Source: Streptoalloteichus tenebrarius
GTDB taxonomy: Bacteria; Actinomycetota; Actinomycetes; Mycobacteriales; Pseudonocardiaceae
Length of the DNA: 64,000 nucleotides
NCBI RefSeq assembly: GCF_024171885.1
Contig: NZ_JAMTCP010000004.1
Location: 1 to 64,000 of the forward strand
Direction of reading: 5' to 3'
This document shows, in pieces, positions 41,792-50,842 of the stretch (positions are counted from its first letter, which is position 1; every line of letters begins with the position of its first letter). The notes below the pieces were generated by a model, which saw only the letters and a list, made by a program, of their open reading frames with translations, did no database searches and was not told where the DNA came from. The position numbers were made by a program, and so were the translations under genes.

Positions 41792-43672
41792 ATGAACTCC
41801 GCTGTCGCCGGCCACCGCCGGGCCGCGGCGCCCCCCGACCCCACGCCGGGCGAACCGTTGTTCCGGCCCTTCGACACGGCGGAGGAGTACGCCGACGCGG
41901 TCGAGGACTTCCTCGCGGGGACATCCCCGTCCGTCCCCGTGCTGGTCGCGTCGCGGCACGACCTGCGGGACGGCCTCGCCGCCGCCACCGACCTCTACGT
42001 CGGCCTCCGGCGGCCCGACCCGCTCACCACGGGCGTGCTGCTCGGCGCGGACCAGCTCCCGCCGGGGCTCGTCGCGCTCGTCCGGCCGCTGGCCACGACC
42101 TGGCGCACCCTGGCGGACCTCGACCAGGAGATCCCCCGACGGGACGCCGGGGAGCTGCTGGTGGTGGGCACCTACGACCACCTCCGCCTCGACCCGGTGC
42201 GGGACCTGCTGCTCGCCAGCTACCGCTGTCCCACCGGCGGCCCGTCGTTCCTCAGCGGCCGCGACGCGGCCTCGTTGAGCTGGCACCTCGCCAAGCAGTT
42301 CGCCACACCGAACAGGGCGGTGTCCTCGGTGGGCGTCTTCACCGACACCGACCGTCCACCCCGGACCGGGGAGGTGCTGGTCTTCGACGACCGTGACTTC
42401 GAGCGGCGGGACATCCAGGCGGAGATCCTCGACCGGCCCTGGCGGCGCGTGGTCTTCCAGGGCCACGGCAAGGACGACAGCATCAACCTCGGCCTGTTCA
42501 CCATCTGCGGCCTCAACCCGGCCGTCGCCCCCACCCCCGACCTGCTCAGGCCGCGGTGCGGCTACGGGTTGTCCTGCTACAAGCCGGAGGACAAGCTCGT
42601 CCCGCTGCGGCAGGTGCGGGCGGTCGAGGTCGTCCTGAGCGCGTGCAACAGCGGCCCCCTCGCCGACCTGGCCCTCTACGACCCGAGGTACCAGCTCCTG
42701 CTCAACGCGTTGGACAGTCCCGCGCGCACCGTGGTGTCCGCGGTGTCGGTGCACGACTCCGACCGCCCGGAGAACGTCGCGTGGGCCAGGGCGGCGGTGG
42801 AGGGCGCGGACTCCACCGACGTGCTCAACGCCAGCCTCGCGGCCTCCCACCCCTACCCGGCGTTCATGCGCTTCGGGATGCCCGAACCCGACCGGCCCCC
42901 CGTGCCCGCGCCCGCCGAGCACGCGCCGGACCCGCTGGTCCTGACCGTCGGCCGGCGGGTGACCGCGCTCCTCACCGGCGACCTCCTGCCGCCACGGCAC
43001 GCGCTGCGGCCGCGCCTGGTGAAGCTGGCCCGCAAGGTGGACGGCTGGGTCGCCCGGCCGACCCACGCGGCCGACCAGGACCCCGAGGAGATCCGCGCCT
43101 CGCTGGAGGCCGACCTCCAGTCGCTCGACCACGTGATCGCGCGGCAGGTCGCGGGGAACCCGGAGGACGAGATCATGAACTTCCCCGCGCACTTCGGGGA
43201 CCGCAGCCGGCTGGCGGCCGAGGCGACCGAGGCCGTCACCTGCCACTGCGGCCGGCCGGCGCAACGCTTCCTCCGGCGGGGGCTGCTCCCGTACGTCCTC
43301 GACACCACGTGCGTGGTGTGCATGCGGTGCGGCGACGTCGTGTTCCAGGTCCCGGAATCCCCCGAGCTGTGGGCGGACGCCGCCGACGAGGCGCCCAGCG
43401 GCGGCGAGCTGACGGTCACGCTCCGTGTCAGGGGGAGCCGGCGCGGCCCGGCCCAGCTCGGCCTGTTCGTGCCCACCTACCTCCGCGAGGCGTGCGCCGT
43501 GGAACCGGTGACCACGCGCGTGCGCCTGTCGCCCGACGAGGAACGGGAGGTCCCCTTCACCCTGCGCTTCGTCGAGGACACCTCTCCCCAGGCGTACTAC
43601 TTCACCGCCTACGTGGTGCAGGACCTCGCCATCACCACCACACGGCGACACTTCGGCGTCGTCCCCGCGTGA
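41792..43672 (+). CDS. CHAT/caspase-like protein with zinc-ribbon-like segment
   Basis: The 626-residue protein shows the two hallmarks of caspase-fold CHAT peptidases: a His strand VVFQGHGKDDSINLG (His225) and a Cys strand VEVVLSACNSG (Cys285). Residues 1-110 are an alpha/beta segment of unknown type. A cysteine cluster CHC (484/486) and CVVCMRC (507/510/513) suggests a zinc ribbon, followed by a beta-sandwich-like end (about 530-626). CHAT proteases are known in defence and self-processing systems. None is known to me in nucleoside antibiotic pathways. It sits inside the operon between exporter and methyltransferase, so it belongs to the cluster. Proteolytic activity is inferred from the His/Cys pair only. 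Confidence 0.65.
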   Translation: MNSAVAGHRRAAAPPDPTPGEPLFRPFDTAEEYADAVEDFLAGTSPSVPVLVASRHDLRDGLAAATDLYVGLRRPDPLTTGVLLGADQLPPGLVALVRPLATTWRTLADLDQEIPRRDAGELLVVGTYDHLRLDPVRDLLLASYRCPTGGPSFLSGRDAASLSWHLAKQFATPNRAVSSVGVFTDTDRPPRTGEVLVFDDRDFERRDIQAEILDRPWRRVVFQGHGKDDSINLGLFTICGLNPAVAPTPDLLRPRCGYGLSCYKPEDKLVPLRQVRAVEVVLSACNSGPLADLALYDPRYQLLLNALDSPARTVVSAVSVHDSDRPENVAWARAAVEGADSTDVLNASLAASHPYPAFMRFGMPEPDRPPVPAPAEHAPDPLVLTVGRRVTALLTGDLLPPRHALRPRLVKLARKVDGWVARPTHAADQDPEEIRASLEADLQSLDHVIARQVAGNPEDEIMNFPAHFGDRSRLAAEATEAVTCHCGRPAQRFLRRGLLPYVLDTTCVVCMRCGDVVFQVPESPELWADAADEAPSGGELTVTLRVRGSRRGPAQLGLFVPTYLREACAVEPVTTRVRLSPDEEREVPFTLRFVEDTSPQAYYFTAYVVQDLAITTTRRHFGVVPA

Positions 43673-43709
43673 GAGCGCGACCGTCGCCCCTGACCCGAGG
43701 AGAACAGCG

Positions 43710-44324
43710 ATGTCGATCGCCAAGCCGGAGATCAAGCTCGTGGAGACCGAGGACGAGGTGACCCTCTCCATCGGGGGCGAGCAGGCCATGCAGGCGTGGG
43801 AGCGGGACCTGATGTGGGCGAGCGCGGACCTGCTCTGCCAGCACGGGTCCCGCTTCTACGAGGTCGGCCTCGGTCTGGGACTGTCCGCCCTGCGCATCGC
43901 GAACAACCCCGCCACCGAGCACCACACCGTCCTGGAGCTGTTCCCCGAGGTGATCGACCTGTTCCGTGAGCGCCACCCCGAGCTGCCGCCCACCCTCCAC
44001 ATCGAACAGGGCGACTTCTTCGAGAAGGTGCATGACCTGCCCACCGAGAGCATCGACGGCATGTTCTTCGACCCGGCGCTGGACATGGAGGTGTGGCAGG
44101 ACGAGGAGGTCTGGCGACGGGTGATGCCGGAGGTCGTCAGGGCGCTGCGCCCCGGCGGCGTGTTCATCCCGTTCTTCAGCACCAAACCGGAGCTGCGGTG
44201 GCAGTACCTCCCGCACTTCCGCACGATCCGGGTGGAGCGGCACACCTACGAGGCGTACGAGCACACCGAGTACACCCACGGGCGCTCCGGGTACGCCTTC
44301 ATCCAGTGCTTCCACAAGGACTAG
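43710..44324 (+). CDS. Guanidinoacetate methyltransferase-like SAM enzyme
   Basis: The 204-residue protein is a class I methyltransferase with motif I FYEVGLGLGLSALRIAN, acidic strand VLELFPEVIDLF, and DGMFFDPALDMEV followed by LRPGGVFIPFFS. The EVGxGxxxSA and D-P loop pattern resembles guanidinoacetate N-methyltransferase. In blasticidin S the guanidino group of beta-arginine is N-methylated (BlsL), so a guanidino substrate fits the presence of an aminomutase. The ribosome site is GAGGAGAA. This gene supports a beta-arginine-like building block but does not prove it. Confidence 0.75.
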   Translation: MSIAKPEIKLVETEDEVTLSIGGEQAMQAWERDLMWASADLLCQHGSRFYEVGLGLGLSALRIANNPATEHHTVLELFPEVIDLFRERHPELPPTLHIEQGDFFEKVHDLPTESIDGMFFDPALDMEVWQDEEVWRRVMPEVVRALRPGGVFIPFFSTKPELRWQYLPHFRTIRVERHTYEAYEHTEYTHGRSGYAFIQCFHKD

Positions 44325-44340
44325 GCCGAGGACGGCTCCG

Positions 44341-45705
44341 GTGTTGCCCCAGCGGATCGCGGTCGTCGGCACCGGCTACGTCGGGCTGACCACCGGCGCG
44401 TGTCTCGCCTCCCTCGGGCACGACGTGACGTGCGCCGACGTGGACGAGGCCAAGGTCGAGCGGCTTCGCCGGGGGCGGACGGACGTCCTCGAACCGGGGC
44501 TGGCCGACCTGGTGGCCGACGGCCTCGCGGCCGGGCGGCTGCGGTTCCTCGTCGACCTGGCCGAGGCGGCGGGGGAGGCGGAGGTGCTGTTCCTCTGCCT
44601 CCCCACCCCGAGCGGACGGGACGGCGCGGCCGACCTCACCGCGGTGGAGTCCGTCGTCCACGAGCTGCGCCGCGTCCTGCGGCCCAGGGCGGTCCTGGTG
44701 TGCAAGTCCACCGTCCCCGTGGGCACGGCCACGCGGCTGGCCGCCCTGGTGGGGCGGGACGACGTGGCCGTGGTGTCCAATCCCGAGTTCCTGCGGGAGG
44801 GCACCGCGGTGGCGGACTTCCTCAGGCCGGACCGGATCGTCGTGGGCTCCGACGTCCCGGCCGCCGCCGACCGGGTCGCGTCGCTCTACGCCGCGCTGGA
44901 CGCGCCGGTCGTGCGCACCGACGCGCGGAGCGCGGAGATGGTCAAGTACGCCGCGAACTGCTTCCTCGCGATGAAACTGTCCTATGTGAACACATTGGGC
45001 GAGCTGTGCGAGCGACTGGGCGCCGACCTGGCCGCGGTGACCGAGGGGATGGGGCTGGACCGGCGGATCGGCCCCGGGTTCCTCCGGCCGGGACCCGGCT
45101 GGGGCGGGTCGTGCCTGCCGAAGGACGCGGCGGCGATGGTGCGGATGGCGGCGCTGGCCGGCGTCGAGTTCGGGTTGCTGCGGGCCGCCGTCGAGGCGAA
45201 CCAGCGGCACCGGGGGAGGGTCGTCGCCAAGGTCCGCGCCGCCGTCGGGGGCAGCCTGGCCGGCGTCCGGGTCGGGGTGTTGGGGTTGACGTTCAAGGCG
45301 GGCACCTCCGACCTCCGGGACTCGCCGGCGGTGGAGGTGGTCCGGCTGCTGTGCGAGGAGGGGGCCGAGGTGGTCGCGCACGACCCGGTGGTCTCGCCCG
45401 AGCTGGCCGGCGTCGTGGTGGTGGACGACCCGTATCTGGCCGCCAAGCAGGCGGAGGCACTGGTGGTCCTCACCGAGTGGCCGCAGTTCCGCGCCATCGA
45501 CTGGGCGCTGGTGGTGCGGGTGATGACCGGGAGGACCGTGGTCGACCCGAGGAACCACCTCGACCCCGAGTCGCTCGCGCGGGCCGGCCTGGTCTGGCTG
45601 GGGACCGGACGCGCGGTGCGGGGGAACACCGGCCGCCCGGTCGGTGAGGGGTTTCGCCGGGTTGGTCGCGGTGTCGACCCGGGGGTCGACCTCGGTGTCG
45701 GCTGA
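44341..45705 (+). CDS. UDP-glucose 6-dehydrogenase
   Basis: The 454-residue protein has the dinucleotide motif VVGTGYVGLTTGACL, the substrate segment VKYAANCFLAMKLSY with its Lys, and the catalytic Cys258 in GPGWGGSCLPKDA, all standard for UGDH. It oxidises UDP-glucose to UDP-glucuronate with NAD. It would supply the glucuronate donor for the cytosylglucuronate synthase in this cluster. GTG start 16 bp after the methyltransferase stop. Blasticidin producers usually rely on a housekeeping copy, so carriage in the cluster is notable. Confidence 0.9.
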   Translation: MLPQRIAVVGTGYVGLTTGACLASLGHDVTCADVDEAKVERLRRGRTDVLEPGLADLVADGLAAGRLRFLVDLAEAAGEAEVLFLCLPTPSGRDGAADLTAVESVVHELRRVLRPRAVLVCKSTVPVGTATRLAALVGRDDVAVVSNPEFLREGTAVADFLRPDRIVVGSDVPAAADRVASLYAALDAPVVRTDARSAEMVKYAANCFLAMKLSYVNTLGELCERLGADLAAVTEGMGLDRRIGPGFLRPGPGWGGSCLPKDAAAMVRMAALAGVEFGLLRAAVEANQRHRGRVVAKVRAAVGGSLAGVRVGVLGLTFKAGTSDLRDSPAVEVVRLLCEEGAEVVAHDPVVSPELAGVVVVDDPYLAAKQAEALVVLTEWPQFRAIDWALVVRVMTGRTVVDPRNHLDPESLARAGLVWLGTGRAVRGNTGRPVGEGFRRVGRGVDPGVDLGVG

Positions 45706-45713
45706 GCGACCGC

Positions 45714-45757
45714 GGATGTGTCCACTGGGGATGTCCACAAGGGATGTCCACTTGGGA
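45714..45757 (+). repeat. Triple GATGTCCAC repeat before the dehydrogenase start
   Basis: Three imperfect copies of GGATGTCCAC(T/A)(A/T)GG in 44 bp, running directly into the GGAGGA ribosome site. Some copies contain in-frame ATGs, so the start of the next gene is ambiguous from sequence alone. It resembles the other microrepeats of this cluster. Confidence 0.8.
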
Positions 45758-45764
45758 GGATGCG

Positions 45765-46907
45765 ATGGACTTCGCGTGGACGGACGAGGAGGACGGGCGC
45801 TACCACGAGATCCTGGACGCCGTCGGGAAGATGTGCGCCGACGACGGGTTCCGGGGTGGATCCGGGTTCTACGACCGGCGGCAGTGGCGGGCCGTGGCGG
45901 ACATCGGGCTGCTCGGTCTCCCGCTGCCGGCCGAGTACGGCGGCCAGGGCCTGGGGGCGTTGGAGACCGCGCGTTGCTTCGAGGCGTTCGGCCGGGCGTG
46001 CGTCAGCACCGGTCTGGTGTTCGCGGCGGGCGCGCATCTCTTCGCGTGCGCGGTGCCGACGGCCCGGTTCGGCTCCGCGCGGGTCAGGGAACGCTACCTC
46101 CCGGGGATGTGCTCGGGTGAGCTGGTCGCGGGCAACGCCATGACCGAGGAGGCCGCCGGGTCCGACGTCAGCCGACTGGCCACCCGGGCGCGCGAGACGC
46201 CGGGCGGCTACGTGCTCGACGGCACGAAGAGTTTCGTCAGCAACGGCCCGGTCGCCGACGTGTTGGTCACCTACGCGACCACCGACCCCGGGCTCGGGTA
46301 CCTGGGGCAGACGGCGTTCCTGGTCGACGCCCGTTCCCCTGGCGTGGTGCTCGGCGAGCCGTTCCCCAAGATGGGGCTCGACGAGGTGCCCGCCGGACCG
46401 GTGACGTTCCACGAGTGCTTCGTCCCCCAGGAGAACGTGCTCGGTGAGCCCGGTGGCGGGGCGGCGGTCTTCCAGCACTCGATGCGGTGGGAACGCACCT
46501 GCCTGTTCGCCGGGTACCTGGGTCTGATCGACCGGGTGTTGGACGAGGTGTGCGACCGGGTCCGCACCCGTCGGCAGTTCGGCCGCGCGTTGGCGGACTT
46601 CCAGGCGGTGTCGCACCGGGTCGTGGACATGAAGCTGCGGGCGGAGTCCGCGCGGCTGCTGCTGTACCGCGCGTGTTGGGAGATCGACAGGGGCGCGAGC
46701 GCGGGCCTCGCCGTGGCGCTGGCGAAACTGGCGGTCGCCGAGGCGGCCGTGGCCAACGCGCTGGACGCCGTGCGGCTGTTCGGGGCGGAGGGCTTCCTGG
46801 TCGGGGCCGGCATCGAGAAGGCACTGCGCGACAGCGTGCCGAGCCTGCTGTTCTCCGGGACCTCCGAGATCCAGAAGACCCTCGTCGCGAAGGAGCTGGG
46901 CCTGTGA
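45765..46907 (+). CDS. Acyl-CoA dehydrogenase-type flavoenzyme
   Basis: The 380-residue protein is an acyl-CoA dehydrogenase-fold oxidase: PLPAEYGGQGLGALE, AMTEEAAGSDVSRLAT (flavin contacts), TRRQFGRALADFQAV and the end LLFSGTSEIQKTLVAKELG. The Glu and Arg positions are conserved as in the family. Paired with a free-standing adenylation domain and a carrier protein, such enzymes oxidise carrier-bound amino acids (for example prolyl to pyrrolyl, or seryl to aminomalonyl routes). The ATG at 45765 follows GGAGGATGC. It overlaps the next gene by one base. Confidence 0.87.
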   Translation: MDFAWTDEEDGRYHEILDAVGKMCADDGFRGGSGFYDRRQWRAVADIGLLGLPLPAEYGGQGLGALETARCFEAFGRACVSTGLVFAAGAHLFACAVPTARFGSARVRERYLPGMCSGELVAGNAMTEEAAGSDVSRLATRARETPGGYVLDGTKSFVSNGPVADVLVTYATTDPGLGYLGQTAFLVDARSPGVVLGEPFPKMGLDEVPAGPVTFHECFVPQENVLGEPGGGAAVFQHSMRWERTCLFAGYLGLIDRVLDEVCDRVRTRRQFGRALADFQAVSHRVVDMKLRAESARLLLYRACWEIDRGASAGLAVALAKLAVAEAAVANALDAVRLFGAEGFLVGAGIEKALRDSVPSLLFSGTSEIQKTLVAKELGL

Positions 46908-48415
46908 TGTTGCACGAACTGGTCGTGGCCGCCGCCCGGCGGACGCCGGACGCGCTCGCGGTCCAGGACGTCACCGACGCGCTCACCTACCGTGAGCTGG
47001 ACGAGCTGGCCGACCGGTACGCGGCGGCCCTGGTCCACGCCGGGGTGCGCGCCGGCGACCGGGTGGTGATCTGGACGGCCAAGAGCGTGGCGACGGTCGC
47101 GCTCATGCAGGGCTGCCTGCGCGTCGGCGCGATCTACGTCCCGGTGTCGGCGGCCAACCCGCCCGCGCGGGTCGAGCGCGTGGCCGCCGGGTGCGCGCCC
47201 GCTCTGCGCGTCACGGACGCGACCGGCATGGATCGCCTGAGCCAGGACGAGAACGAGCACGGCGACGAGAACGACGCCGAGCACGGCGACGGTGCCGCGC
47301 GGTGGCGCGAGCTGACGGCCCTCGCCGAGGGAGCGGCCGGGCTCCTGCCGCCACCACCGCACCAGGGATCACCGGACGACCCCGCCTCCGTGCTGTACAC
47401 GTCCGGATCGACCGGCGAGCCGAAGGGTGTGTGCCTGAGCCACGCCAACGCCCTCGCGTTCGTCCGATGGGCGTGCGCGGAACTGGCCGTCGAGCCGACG
47501 GACCGGCTCGCCAACCACGCCGAGTTCAACTTCGACCTGTCGGTGTTCGACCTCTACGCCGCGTTCCACGCCGGCGCCTCGGTCCACCTGATCAGCAGCG
47601 AGGCCGCCTACGCGCCCGAGCAGCTCGTGCGGCTGATCCGGGACCGGGAGCTGACGATCTGGTACTCGGTGCCCTCCGTGGTGGCATTGATGATCACCAG
47701 GGGCGGGCTGCTGGACGGTCCCGCGCCGACGCTGCGGTGCTGCGTCGTCGCCGGCGAGCCCGTCTCGGTCGAGCACGTCCGCCGGCTGCGGGCGGCCTGG
47801 CCCGCCGTGCGGCTGTTCAACTGGTACGGGCCGACCGAGACCAACGTGTGCAGCTCCTACGAGATCGGCGCGCTGGACAGCATCCCGGACCGGGTGATCC
47901 CGATCGGGCACGCCGCGTGCGGGGACGCCCTGACGCTGGAGCCGACGTCGGACGGGTCCGTCGGCGAGCTGGTCGTCTCGGGGCCGACCGTGATGCTGGG
48001 CTACTGGGGAGAGGCGCCGCAGGTCGGCCCGTACGCGACCGGCGACCTCGTGCGGCGCAACGACCGGGGGGAGCTGGAGTACGTCGGCCGCCGCGACCAC
48101 ATGGTGAAGGTCCGGGGGCACCGGGTCGACGTGGCCGAGGTCGAGTCGGCGCTGGTCGAACTCGACGCGGTGGCCGAGGCCGTCGTCGTGACCACCGGCC
48201 AGGGGCTGGCCGCCCGCCTGCACGCCGTCTGCGTGGTCCGCCCCGGGGCGAAGGCGCCCACCCTGTTGGAGGTGAAGCGGCGCGGCGCGCGGCGGCTGCC
48301 GCCGTACATGCTGCCGGACGCGGTGCACGTGGTCGGCGAGCTGCCGAGGACGGCCAACGGCAAGTACGACCGGCCTAGCCTGGCGAAACGGATCGAGCGG
48401 GGGGAGCTGGGGTGA
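46907..48415 (+). CDS. Free-standing NRPS-type adenylation domain
   Basis: The 502-residue protein is an amino acid adenylating enzyme with VLYTSGSTGEPKGV (P-loop), NWYGPTETNVC, YATGDLVRR and the final Lys in RTANGKYDR. It would load an amino acid onto the small carrier protein encoded at 53989-54339. Reading the ten pocket positions by eye gives DLFSVAWVCK, a code I cannot match with certainty; the DL...VCK frame is shared with proline-activating enzymes of pyrrole pathways. A ~15-residue insertion with repeated DENEHGD units (about 47250-47290) lies before the core. TGATG junction with the dehydrogenase. Confidence 0.88.
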   Translation: MLHELVVAAARRTPDALAVQDVTDALTYRELDELADRYAAALVHAGVRAGDRVVIWTAKSVATVALMQGCLRVGAIYVPVSAANPPARVERVAAGCAPALRVTDATGMDRLSQDENEHGDENDAEHGDGAARWRELTALAEGAAGLLPPPPHQGSPDDPASVLYTSGSTGEPKGVCLSHANALAFVRWACAELAVEPTDRLANHAEFNFDLSVFDLYAAFHAGASVHLISSEAAYAPEQLVRLIRDRELTIWYSVPSVVALMITRGGLLDGPAPTLRCCVVAGEPVSVEHVRRLRAAWPAVRLFNWYGPTETNVCSSYEIGALDSIPDRVIPIGHAACGDALTLEPTSDGSVGELVVSGPTVMLGYWGEAPQVGPYATGDLVRRNDRGELEYVGRRDHMVKVRGHRVDVAEVESALVELDAVAEAVVVTTGQGLAARLHAVCVVRPGAKAPTLLEVKRRGARRLPPYMLPDAVHVVGELPRTANGKYDRPSLAKRIERGELG

Positions 48416-49040
48416 GCGGTTCGACCAGGCCGGCCTCGTAGGCGAAGCCGACGGCCTGGGACCGGCGTCGGATGCCGAGCTTGGCGAACAGCCGCCGGAC
48501 GTGGGACTTGACGGTGCTGCCGCTCAGGAACAGCTCCTGGGAGATCGTGCCGTTGTCGCAGCCCCGCGCGATCAGGAGGAGCACGTCGAGTTCGCGGTCG
48601 CTGAGGTTGTCGAGCACGGCCGGGTCCACGCGGGGCTCGGCGGCGGACTCGTTCCGCCCGTGGGCGGGTTGATCCCCTCCCCGCGCGCTGGTCAACCAGT
48701 AGCCGGCCGCCACGACGCGGATGGCGGCGACGATCTCCACCACCGTGCAGTCCCTGGGCAGCACGCCCCGAACCCGGGGGTGGCCGGTGGCTCCGCTCCC
48801 GTCATCGAACACGAGCACTCTCGGGCCGTGATCGAATTCCCCGTTCGGGTGAGACGTGATCCGGAGAGCGGTGCGGACCGCGTCGTCGATTCGTTCCACC
48901 AGGACGACATCCGGTTCGGGATCGGGCCGCCCGCCTACCTGTTCGCCCACCAGCTCGATCTCCGGACAGGCGCGAAGACTCGCGAGGGTCCTCGACCAGA
49001 ACGGGCTCCCTGAGCCCACGGGCGACACCCTCATCCGCAT
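48375..49040 (-). CDS. LuxR-type response-regulator-like protein
   Basis: The 221-residue protein has a diverged receiver-like region (about 1-130) and a clear LuxR/NarL HTH: LSDRELDVLLLIARGCDNGTISQELFLSGSTVKSHVRRLFAKLGIRRR. No kinase is nearby and the receiver lacks an obvious phospho-Asp context, so it may be an atypical regulator. An upstream in-frame start at 49148 is possible; the Met at 49040 better fits the domain. Its 3' end overlaps the adenylation gene by about 40 bp in convergent orientation. Likely a cluster-situated regulator. Confidence 0.8.
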   Translation of the reverse strand: MRMRVSPVGSGSPFWSRTLASLRACPEIELVGEQVGGRPDPEPDVVLVERIDDAVRTALRITSHPNGEFDHGPRVLVFDDGSGATGHPRVRGVLPRDCTVVEIVAAIRVVAAGYWLTSARGGDQPAHGRNESAAEPRVDPAVLDNLSDRELDVLLLIARGCDNGTISQELFLSGSTVKSHVRRLFAKLGIRRRSQAVGFAYEAGLVEPLTPAPPARSVSPG

Positions 49041-49471
49041 CCCGGTGGTGGCCAATTCCCGTCTCCCAGCACGTGTGCCGCGACCGACGCGCTGGCCGCC
49101 GCCCGAGCGGGCCCTGATCACCGCCGGGGCCGCCGCGTCGCGGAACAACTCGTATCACCTGGGGTGAGGGTCCTCAACCGCGTCGCGCGCCCGTGCCCGG
49201 AATGGGGATATGGACGTCACGCGACACGGTCGTCAATCATGCGCGCACCGGGAAATGGATCAATCGACGTAATCCGTATTAGTGATACGGGTGACGGGCA
49301 CCGTGATGTTGGGTAAATTGATTCCCGCGCGACCGGAAGTCGATCCCCGTCAGACCAGCATTCGCCCCACGCGTCGCGGCCTCTTCCCCACCCGTTTCCC
49401 GCGGCTCGTGCGGGCGGCGTTCTCTCTGCCGGTGACACGGCCGGGGCACCGCGTGAGATTCTGGAGGGCAC
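49041..49471. promoter_or_regulatory. Divergent promoter region with a small palindrome
   Basis: An AT-richer spacer between the LuxR-type gene and the GNAT gene. CCGTAT (49274-49279) and ATACGG (49285-49290) form a symmetric operator-like site. The region probably directs both genes, and the site is a candidate for binding by one of the LuxR-type regulators. Confidence 0.45.
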
Positions 49472-50842
49472 GTGGCAGCGATCTTGCCTGGCGAAGACAA
49501 CCCCTGTCGTGACGTCGTGCGGGACGGAACGGCCGCGAGTCCGGCCGAGGGATCCAGGGCCGGCGGGCTGGTGATCGACCGGATCACCCGCGACCACCGC
49601 GACCACCGCGATGACGGCGACGACGGCGACGGTCGCGTTCAGAGTGCTCATCACGACCACCACCAGCACCGCGACGCCCCTGACGGCGTCGACACGAACG
49701 GCACCGACACGAACGGCGCCGACACGAACGGCGCCGACACGAACGGCGCCGACACGAACGGCGCCGACACGAACGGCGCCGACACGAACGGCGCCGACAC
49801 GAACGGCGTCGACACGAACGGCGCCGACGCGTGGGTGCGCCCGGTGACCGAGGAGGACCGGCAGTTCGTGCGCGCGCTCTTCGCGGAGTCGCTGCCCGAC
49901 CACTACTCCGGCGACCACGTCGCCCACGCGGACCGCGTCCTGGACGCCCACCTGGCGGGCGGCGTCGACCAGGACGGCCACTTCTCCCTCCAGCAGCGGA
50001 TGTTCGTCCTGGCCGACGCGCGGACGTGTTACGGCGTCGTCCACCTGGTGTGCAAGCGCCAGCGGACCGTGAAGATCAGCCCACTGCTGGTCAGCCCCTC
50101 GTACCGGGGACGCCTGCTCGGCGGCTACGCGCTGCTGGCCAAGGCCGAGGACTTCGCCCGCGCCGCCGGTGCCCGCCAGCTCTACTGCACCGTGTCGGAG
50201 ACCAACCCCGCCACCCTGCGGTTCATGCGGCTCAACGGCTTCGTCGTCGCCGGCTCGGCGTACGAGCAGTACAAGCCCGGTGTCCGCGAGTTCATGTTGT
50301 ACAAGGTGCTGAACTCACCCGAGCCGGCGCCGGAACGGGACGGGTTGACCGTCCGCGACCTCGTCGACGCCGACGTCCCCGCGATGTCCGAACTCGTGCT
50401 CGCGGCGTTCGAGCCGGTCTGCGTGGGACTGGGGCAGGACTGGGTGGACGCCCTGGTGAGGGCGTACCGGAGACGCCACACGCGGGACCTGAACCAGAAG
50501 TACAGGGACATCCACGTGGTCGTGGACCGGGACGGGCGGCTGCGCGGCGTCGCCGCGACCGGCCCGAAGAAGGGCGGTTCGATCAAGGTCGTCCCGCTGT
50601 GCGCCACCGACCCCGCCGCGCTGTCCGAACTCCTCACCCGGCTGCCGGGGCGGGTCTGCCCGGACGGCGGGCGGATGTACTCCCACCAACCACCCGACCC
50701 GACGGTCACCCGCGTGCTCCAGGCGCACGGCTGGAGTGTCGACGCGTTGCTGCCGGGCGCCTACCGCGACGACCAGTGCATGGTGCAGTGGAGCCGCTGC
50801 GTCGAGGACGCCGGCGCGTCGACCAGGGGAGAAACGCGATGA
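49472..50842 (+). CDS. Tandem GNAT acetyltransferase with DTNGA repeat
   Basis: The 456-residue protein has an unusual amino tail (1-120) rich in Asp/His, with nine copies of the pentapeptide xDTNG, followed by two GNAT-fold halves. In the first half LLVSPSYRGRLLGGYALLAKAEDFARAAGARQLYC is the acetyl-CoA site (key part SPSYRGRLLGGY) and NPATLRFMRLNGF follows. The second half starts near LTVRDLVDADVPAMSELVL. It could acetylate an amino group of the product or intermediate for self-resistance or tailoring. GTG at 49472 has GGAGGG upstream; a later start after the repeat cannot be excluded. Confidence 0.78.
   Translation: MAAILPGEDNPCRDVVRDGTAASPAEGSRAGGLVIDRITRDHRDHRDDGDDGDGRVQSAHHDHHQHRDAPDGVDTNGTDTNGADTNGADTNGADTNGADTNGADTNGADTNGVDTNGADAWVRPVTEEDRQFVRALFAESLPDHYSGDHVAHADRVLDAHLAGGVDQDGHFSLQQRMFVLADARTCYGVVHLVCKRQRTVKISPLLVSPSYRGRLLGGYALLAKAEDFARAAGARQLYCTVSETNPATLRFMRLNGFVVAGSAYEQYKPGVREFMLYKVLNSPEPAPERDGLTVRDLVDADVPAMSELVLAAFEPVCVGLGQDWVDALVRAYRRRHTRDLNQKYRDIHVVVDRDGRLRGVAATGPKKGGSIKVVPLCATDPAALSELLTRLPGRVCPDGGRMYSHQPPDPTVTRVLQAHGWSVDALLPGAYRDDQCMVQWSRCVEDAGASTRGETR
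49690..49836 (+). repeat. 15-bp coding tandem repeat (DTNGA units)
   Basis: Nine nearly identical units of GACACGAACGGCGCC, with single-base variants at the first and eighth unit junctions. The very low divergence means recent slippage expansion. All units keep the reading frame of the GNAT gene. Confidence 0.95.
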
